This document shows, in pieces, positions 59,598-64,000 of a stretch of 64,000 bases of DNA (position 1 is its first letter; every line of letters begins with the position of its first letter). A model generated the notes under the pieces. It saw nothing but the letters and a program-made list of their open reading frames with translations, searched no databases and had not been told where the DNA came from. Source of the stretch: Gammaproteobacteria bacterium (GTDB lineage: Bacteria > Pseudomonadota > Gammaproteobacteria > Pseudomonadales > Pseudohongiellaceae); assembly GCA_018661465.1 (NCBI GenBank), contig JABJIC010000006.1:62001-126000 (forward strand), read 5' to 3'. A program made the translations under genes and the position numbers.

Positions 59598-61112
59598 TTA
59601 AGTCAGTCTGTTAGCTTCTTCAAGACTGGTAACGCCCTTGGCGACTTTCAATAACACTGATTCGCGCAAACTAAGGCATCCTTCGCTGCGAGCCTGATCC
59701 GCTAGGCTGATGGCATCACCATCATCCATAATAATCCGGGTTAGTGCTGAAGTAATAGGAACTACTTCATAAAAACCGATTCTGCCGCTGTATCCATCTC
59801 TGCATTTTTCGCAGCCTCTAGCGCTGAAAAGTCGGATATTCTTTATCTGAGAGCTGGAGAACCCTTCGGCTATTAGTACTTTTTCGGGTATTTCTGTACT
59901 TTCTTTACAACTATTACAGAGTCTGCGAGCCAGCCGTTGTGCGATTATTAGGCTGATGGAGTTGGCAATGTTAAAAGCAGGCACGCCCATGCTACGCAGA
60001 CGTGTAATGCTTGCGGCTGCGCTGTTTGTGTGAAGAGTTGAAAGCACAAGATGACCTGTCTGTGCGGCCCTGATAGCGATCTCGGCTGTTTTGGGGTCTC
60101 TAATCTCTCCCACCATGATTATATCTGGATCCTGACGCAGGAATGCTCTCATAGCATTGGCAAAGTCCAATCCTATCTTGGGGCTAACCGAGACCTGATT
60201 GATACCTTGAAAATTGATTTCCACAGGGTCTTCTGCCGTAGATATATTGCGTTGATTCGTATTCAGAATTTGCAGGGCACTGTACAGAGATATGGTTTTC
60301 CCGCTGCCTGTAGGTCCTGTTACCAGAATAAGCCCCTGTTGCTTGTCGAGGGCATTGAGGTAGAGTTTTTTCTGCGAGCCTTCGAAACCCAGTGCGTCGA
60401 TTCCTAATAAAGTATTTAGTGGATCCATAATTCGGAGAACGACTTTTTCACCCCAAAGAGTTGGCAGTGTGTTAACCCTGAATTCTATGAAGCGAGAAGA
60501 AGATAACCTTAGTTTGATACGACCATCTTGAGGCAGTCGTCTCTCGGAGATATCCATTTGTGCCATGACCTTGAGTCGAGAGGCCAGTCGCCCAGCCAGC
60601 TTGATGGATGGCTCGATGATTTGATGAAGCAGGCCATCAATTCTGAAACGGACACGGTATACATTTTCATAGGGTTCGAAATGGATATCTGAAGCAGCTG
60701 CATCGATCGCATCCAGTAGCAAACCGTTAATTAGTTTTACAAGAGGTGCATCCTCAGCAGAAGACAAATAGCTGTTAGGTGAATTCGGCGTATAGAGAGG
60801 GGAGCATTCTCGGCTTATATCATCAAGAGCATTTTCAATCGCTTTTTTCTTGCTCTCTCGATCTAGAAGTTTCTCGATACAACGCTGTAATTTTGTTTTG
60901 TCTACGAGAAACGATTGGATTTTAAGCCCGGTATGAAAGCAAATTTCTTTTAATGATGAGTCCGATAAGTCATCACCTGTTGCCAGATAAAGCTTGCCAG
61001 CTTGTTTTAATAGCGGCAGGACTCTGTGTTGTCGAATTAACGTCGATTTGACTAACGAGGGCGGGCATTGAGGTAGATCTACACAATCCAGGTCGAGTGT
61101 GGGAGAGGGCAT
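59598..61112 (-). CDS. pilB: Type IV pilus extension ATPase PilB, N-terminally short
   Basis: The 504-residue secretion ATPase has a MSHEN-type domain (about 20-80), Walker A GPTGSGKT (266-273), Walker B region PDIIMVGEIRDPKTAEIA and the C-terminal zinc tetra-cysteine CNSC...CEKC. Pseudomonas PilB is about 566 residues. The first about 60 residues, a helical N-terminal subdomain, are absent here; an in-frame TGA nine bases upstream of the ATG and the divergent tfpZ gene leave no room for it. The length resembles GspE-type ATPases, but gene context points to the pilus. Confidence 0.95.
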   Translation of the reverse strand: MPSPTLDLDCVDLPQCPPSLVKSTLIRQHRVLPLLKQAGKLYLATGDDLSDSSLKEICFHTGLKIQSFLVDKTKLQRCIEKLLDRESKKKAIENALDDISRECSPLYTPNSPNSYLSSAEDAPLVKLINGLLLDAIDAAASDIHFEPYENVYRVRFRIDGLLHQIIEPSIKLAGRLASRLKVMAQMDISERRLPQDGRIKLRLSSSRFIEFRVNTLPTLWGEKVVLRIMDPLNTLLGIDALGFEGSQKKLYLNALDKQQGLILVTGPTGSGKTISLYSALQILNTNQRNISTAEDPVEINFQGINQVSVSPKIGLDFANAMRAFLRQDPDIIMVGEIRDPKTAEIAIRAAQTGHLVLSTLHTNSAAASITRLRSMGVPAFNIANSISLIIAQRLARRLCNSCKESTEIPEKVLIAEGFSSSQIKNIRLFSARGCEKCRDGYSGRIGFYEVVPITSALTRIIMDDGDAISLADQARSEGCLSLRESVLLKVAKGVTSLEEANRLT

Positions 61113-61293
61113 ACTAATTCAGCTCCAACCAGCGTGGCAGCATTTTATAGATTAGAAAAAAATTAGGGTTCGTGTCTCATCATCTCTCAGAATTGATCGA
61201 TAAAATCAGTATAGAATAGGTTTTGCTTGGGCGGCGAATTCTCAAGCTTTTTCCTGTTAAACTCGAGTGATTGTAAGTTTTGGAGTGGTGTTA

Positions 61294-62016
61294 ATGAGTA
61301 GATGGAAGGCCGGTGCAATTCACTTTTCCATAAGTCTTGCGGTATTTCTACTGTTACTTTCTATAATTTTGCTAGTCTGGTTTCCTGGAATTCTCTTTAG
61401 TATTGATGGAGGCTGGTCCGGTTTGCGCATCGTCATAGGAGTTGATCTGGTATTAGGTCCTCTGTTAACCCTGGTTGTATTTAAGGCCGGGAAGCCTGGT
61501 TTGAAATTCGATCTTAGCTGTATTGCCATTTTCCAGATTAGCAGCATGGCAGCCGGTATGTGGATTGTGTATAACGAACGACCATTGGCACTGGTTTTAG
61601 CTTACGACACTTTCTTTAGTCTTTCAGCTCAGGAATTTGAGGACAACGGTAAGGACATATCGGTATTAGAAGGCATACCCGGTTCCTATCCCAAGCTGAT
61701 CTATGTAGAACTACCTGAAAATGAATTCAGTGCTGATGTTGCCAACATGCGCAGTCAGTTTATAGGTGACCCACTGTACATGCAGACGGATAAGTATCGC
61801 CCACTACAGGGGAATGCCGAGAGTCTCGATGGGATTTTTCGCAGAGAAGATTCAGTCAGAGAATCTGTATCAGATGAATTGCTCGGACAGCTGAGGGAAG
61901 AATGCCGTTTCTCTAAATTTGTATCTACTAAAAACTCGGGCTTCGTCTGCTATGGGAGTAATGAAGAACTTCTTACTGATTTTTATGGAAATGAATACCC
62001 GCAAGCAGAGATTTAA
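61294..62016 (+). CDS. tfpZ: TfpX/TfpZ-family type IV pilin accessory protein
   Basis: This protein of about 240 residues begins MSRWKAGAIHFSISLAVF and has three to four N-terminal membrane helices (about 10-100, with DLVLGPLLTLVVF and FQISSMAAGMWIVY), followed by a periplasmic domain. In Pseudomonas, TfpX/Y/Z proteins are encoded beside pilA and assist assembly of particular pilin types. ATG 61294 has GGAG eight bases upstream; GTG 61267 would add nine residues. It lies divergent from pilB and convergent with the pilin genes. Confidence 0.85.
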   Translation: MSRWKAGAIHFSISLAVFLLLLSIILLVWFPGILFSIDGGWSGLRIVIGVDLVLGPLLTLVVFKAGKPGLKFDLSCIAIFQISSMAAGMWIVYNERPLALVLAYDTFFSLSAQEFEDNGKDISVLEGIPGSYPKLIYVELPENEFSADVANMRSQFIGDPLYMQTDKYRPLQGNAESLDGIFRREDSVRESVSDELLGQLREECRFSKFVSTKNSGFVCYGSNEELLTDFYGNEYPQAEI

Positions 62017-62031
62017 ATCTCTGAGTTTGAA

Positions 62032-62448
62032 CTAACAATACCCACCGACGACACAAGTGCCGCCATTTACCCATTCTATTGGCGGAGTTACACCCTGAGC
62101 GGCCAGCGTATAGGTAACGCCCTCCAGATCAGAACCATCCGCCATCCAGGTAATGATGATCACTCCATCTTGCACCGATATACCGTGTGCGGTGGGTGCT
62201 TGCGCTTGAGATGGGGGTATACCATTGGTGCCGGAATCCACATCGGCAAGCGCCGCAAAACGATTTGAGTGGGCCTGCGTGAGAATTGCTGCACGATTAA
62301 ATCCGATGGCAAGGATGGCTTCAGAGAAGCGTGCTCGGTTTCTGTACAAGTCATATGCAGGTAGTGCAACGGCTACGAGGATGCCGATAATTGCGGTAAC
62401 GATCATCAGTTCGATGAGGGTGAAACCTGACTGTTTTCTTTTCTTCAC
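62032..62448 (-). CDS. pilA: Type IV major-pilin-like protein (second copy)
   Basis: The 138-residue prepilin starts with GTG and has an AGGA ribosome site. A short basic leader is followed by [25 protein letters not shown], the type III leader cleaved by PilD with the Glu5 needed for assembly. The C-terminal pair of cysteines ([10 protein letters not shown]) makes the D-region disulfide. It is of the same length as the upstream pilin and shares the layout of the terminal region; the middle has diverged. It could be a minor or alternative pilin. Confidence 0.92.
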   Translation of the reverse strand: MKKRKQSGFTLIELMIVTAIIGILVAVALPAYDLYRNRARFSEAILAIGFNRAAILTQAHSNRFAALADVDSGTNGIPPSQAQAPTAHGISVQDGVIIITWMADGSDLEGVTYTLAAQGVTPPIEWVNGGTCVVGGYC

Positions 62449-62696
62449 TATCCAGTCCTCTTAGAGATCTATAACCCATCTTGCGTCACTGCTTTGTAAG
62501 AAACTGTTTGCTTATTCTTTCATTCGGCTTGGCTACTCGAATAGCTACATTGGCTGAAAAAGTGTCAAGACTTGACCGTCCGGATTGGTTCTCCGGTAAA
62601 TTCAATTTCTACTTCTAAGTTTGGTGCTGAGGTTTAACTGCAGGTTTTAACTACAGGGTGTTGCGAGGGTAGTGATGTGCAGTGGGATGATGCCTT

Positions 62697-62732
62697 GGCA
62701 GCATTCGCAATTCGATGAACTGAAATGCTGCC
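62697..62732 (-). terminator. Hairpin between the pilin genes
   Basis: GGCAGCATT (62697-62705) and AATGCTGCC (62724-62732) form a nine-pair stem with an 18-base loop, 24 bases beyond the stop of the first pilin on the minus strand. No U-tract follows, so it might attenuate, terminate with Rho or stabilise the pilin mRNA. The rest of the 307-base gap 62449-62755 shows no promoter I can support. Confidence 0.4.
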
Positions 62733-62755
62733 AGGTATCGGACTTAGGCTAGACT

Positions 62756-63172
62756 CTAGCAGAAGCCAGCAGTCAGGCATGAGCCGCCTTCAGTCCACTG
62801 AACTGGAGGAGTAACACCATCTGGAGTCAAGCTGTAAGTAGTACCAGCCAGGTCAGAAGTAGTATCCGCCTTCCAAGTCATAGTGATTACGCCAGAAGCA
62901 ACAGCAGCACCGTGAACGAGTGAGGTTGCAGTTACGTTAGCAGGTATGCCCATAACTGAGGGCAGTATTGCTGCTAAGTTAGCAGGTGAGCGAGTCTGAA
63001 TAGCCAGTTCTACAGCAGTCTTGCGAGGTGTGATAGCAAGAACCAGTTCTGAGAATGCAGCTCGGTTAGAGTAATTCTGGTATGCAGGTAGTGCTACAGC
63101 AGCCAGGATTCCGATAATCGCAACAACGATCATCAATTCGATTAGTGTAAAACCTTTTTGTACTTTCTTCAT
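62756..63172 (-). CDS. pilA: Type IV major pilin PilA
   Basis: The 138-residue prepilin has a seven-residue leader MKKVQKG, then [24 protein letters not shown] with Glu5, the standard class IVa N terminus. The C-terminal disulfide loop ends [10 protein letters not shown]. Its leader and hydrophobic spine are closer to consensus than those of the second copy, and it has a GGAG ribosome site, so it is the likely main pilin. It lies upstream of the other pilin, with pilBCD beyond tfpZ. Confidence 0.95.
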   Translation of the reverse strand: MKKVQKGFTLIELMIVVAIIGILAAVALPAYQNYSNRAAFSELVLAITPRKTAVELAIQTRSPANLAAILPSVMGIPANVTATSLVHGAAVASGVITMTWKADTTSDLAGTTYSLTPDGVTPPVQWTEGGSCLTAGFC

Positions 63173-63255
63173 TTTTCTATCTCCAGTTAGGAAAAGCCGA
63201 ACAATCTGTTTAAGAAATCTAATCCGTTAGATTTCCCAACGGTTACAAAGATATA

Positions 63256-63272
63256 TACACATACTATGCCAA
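63256..63272 (-). promoter_or_regulatory. Possible sigma-54 promoter of pilA
   Basis: Reading the minus strand from 63272, TTGGCATAGTATGTGTA keeps the -24 GGCA and has GT, not GC, where the -12 GC belongs (GG and GT separated by ten bases). The start would fall about 70 bases upstream of pilA, as for known sigma-54/PilR-driven pilA genes. The imperfect -12 makes it tentative. Confidence 0.3.
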
Positions 63273-63362
63273 CTTTAAGGAAATCCTTTAACTTATTGAT
63301 AAATAAGATAAAAAAAATTTATCTTTGTTATTTAAAGCTGGAAGAAGCTTGTTCTTTCGCAT

Positions 63363-63409
63363 CACAATAGTCGCGAACTGACACTTTTTGTCAGTTCGCG
63401 ACTATTGTG
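63363..63409. repeat. Perfect 21-bp inverted repeat
   Basis: Arms at 63363-63383 and 63389-63409 are exactly complementary over 21 bases around the five-base centre CTTTT. It lies about 190 bases upstream of pilA in a region without convincing genes. No T-run follows on either strand, so it is not a standard terminator. The remaining bases of 63173-63844 hold no gene I can support. Confidence 0.8.
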
Positions 63410-63844
63410 TTGTGGGAACCTTTCCTGCATCCCCACAATTTCCCTGCACTGCCAGAAGACAGCCACAAGAGTTTATCGATCAATCCATTTTCACTAAGCG
63501 CCACTTTGAGGTCGGCGCATCTCACTACAGGATTCTATTCTTAGCCTAGTTCTCAACAGTAGTTAATGAAGCAAGAAATACATAGGGGCCCTACTGATCA
63601 GGAGCTTCGTATCTTTGCAGAAGAAGTTGAGATTGCAGTTACACAGGCGATTTTCAGGAAGAGAGACTAAGACTTGAAAAAGAAGCATATTATTCCCTTC
63701 AGTAATACCAAAAGCACAAAGACAATTTTTGTGCAGTAATGGATCAAAAGGCTGCAGAGTAAGGTGTGAAAGAGGCCACACTTTAGAATAGCTCTGTCCT
63801 TTGTGATTCTCCATTCAGCCAGGATTCATTTACTTTAGCTTAAT

Positions 63845-64000
63845 ATGGCTCGCATCAGGTATCATACTGATTATCAAAGGATTAAACAGACCCTCCAACT
63901 TGGGGTCGCTAGTGACGCTCTTGATAATAAAGGCGATGTAGTTTATGTTTACGCCGATTTCAAATTGGCGCTTGATCGGTACAACACAGCAATGCAGGAG
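63845..64000 (+). CDS. Unidentified gene, N-terminal part (runs off the window)
   Basis: From ATG 63845 an open frame runs 52 codons to the window edge, beginning MARIRYHTDYQRIKQTL and including VVYVYADFKLALDRY. A stop lies in frame shortly upstream (63836), so this is the earliest start. There is no good ribosome site. I do not recognise the family. Confidence 0.4.
   Translation, partial: MARIRYHTDYQRIKQTLQLGVASDALDNKGDVVYVYADFKLALDRYNTAMQE

Noticed and set aside
62692..62710. TTGGCAGCATTCGC as a sigma-54 promoter
   Set aside because: The distance between GG and GC is eight bases instead of ten, it would point into the first pilin from its 3' side, and it is better explained as one arm of the hairpin.
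63566..63670. Plus-strand 34-codon frame starting MKQEIHRGPTD
   Set aside because: It looks somewhat protein-like, but it is very short with no ribosome site and no known family.
63563..63814. Minus-strand 83-codon frame near the right edge
   Set aside because: The composition is rich in Leu, Cys and Asn, there is no recognisable motif or ribosome site, and the opposite strand has equally unconvincing frames.

Overview
The window is one contiguous stretch of a gammaproteobacterial chromosome with moderate GC. The gene order follows the Pseudomonas/Marinobacter-type backbone closely: rpoN-ptsN-rapZ-ptsO, lptCAB-kdsCD, murA-hisGD, a DegS/AlgW-type protease, cysDNC, zapE-rplM-rpsI-petA-petBC-sspAB, lpoA, rsmI-rnpB, a complete dcw division/murein cluster, lpxC-secA-argJ-mutT, and yacG-coaE-pilDCB with pilins. 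This suggests a free-living, aerobic, Gram-negative, type IV piliated member of the Pseudomonadales sensu lato. The exact genus cannot be told from sequence alone.

Layout. Positions 1-8.3 kb lie almost entirely on the minus strand: a sodium/calcium exchanger, Kdo synthesis (kdsD, kdsC), LPS transport (lptC, lptA, lptB), sigma-54 and the nitrogen-PTS genes. Divergent from these, 8.5-12.7 kb carries mlaC, a BolA-type gene, murA, hisG and hisD. A DegS-like protease (minus), a Nif3-like protein (plus), cysNC-cysD (minus) and zapG (minus) follow. Positions 18.5-24.7 kb read forward: zapE, the L13-S9 operon with its promoter and terminator, the bc1 operon in which cytochrome b and c1 are one 680-residue polypeptide, and sspA-sspB. 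Positions 24.8-28.4 kb read in reverse (lpoA, yraN, diaA, dolP).

Positions 28.5-53.9 kb read forward: rsmI, RNase P RNA with a clear sigma-70 promoter, then mraZ-rsmH-ftsL-ftsI-murE-murF-mraY-murD-ftsW-murG-murC-ddl-ftsQ-ftsA-ftsZ-lpxC, an M23 endopeptidase, secA, argJ and mutT. Many of these genes overlap by a few bases. The mra promoter region carries GTG boxes phased at exact 10-bp multiples, as expected for MraZ autoregulation.

The accessory part is 53.9-56.5 kb and 62.4-64.0 kb. Behind mutT lies the decayed end of a ThiE-like domain. It is followed by a secreted DNRLRE/beta-propeller-type gene whose single reading frame is broken by one in-frame TGA. The minus-strand yacG, coaE, pilD, pilC and pilB, a forward pilin-accessory gene (tfpZ type) and two same-length type IV pilin genes come next. 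A perfect 21-bp inverted repeat lies upstream of the first pilin.

Most of the window is conserved core genome. The points most worth a second look are the TGA-interrupted secreted gene, the mutT-thiE remnant, the fused cytochrome b/c1 with a variant Rieske box, the perfect palindrome by the pilins, and the locus simplifications (mlaC without mlaFED/mlaB; no hpf between rpoN and ptsN; PilB without its N-terminal subdomain). I saw no CRISPR array, prophage, insertion sequence or tRNA.
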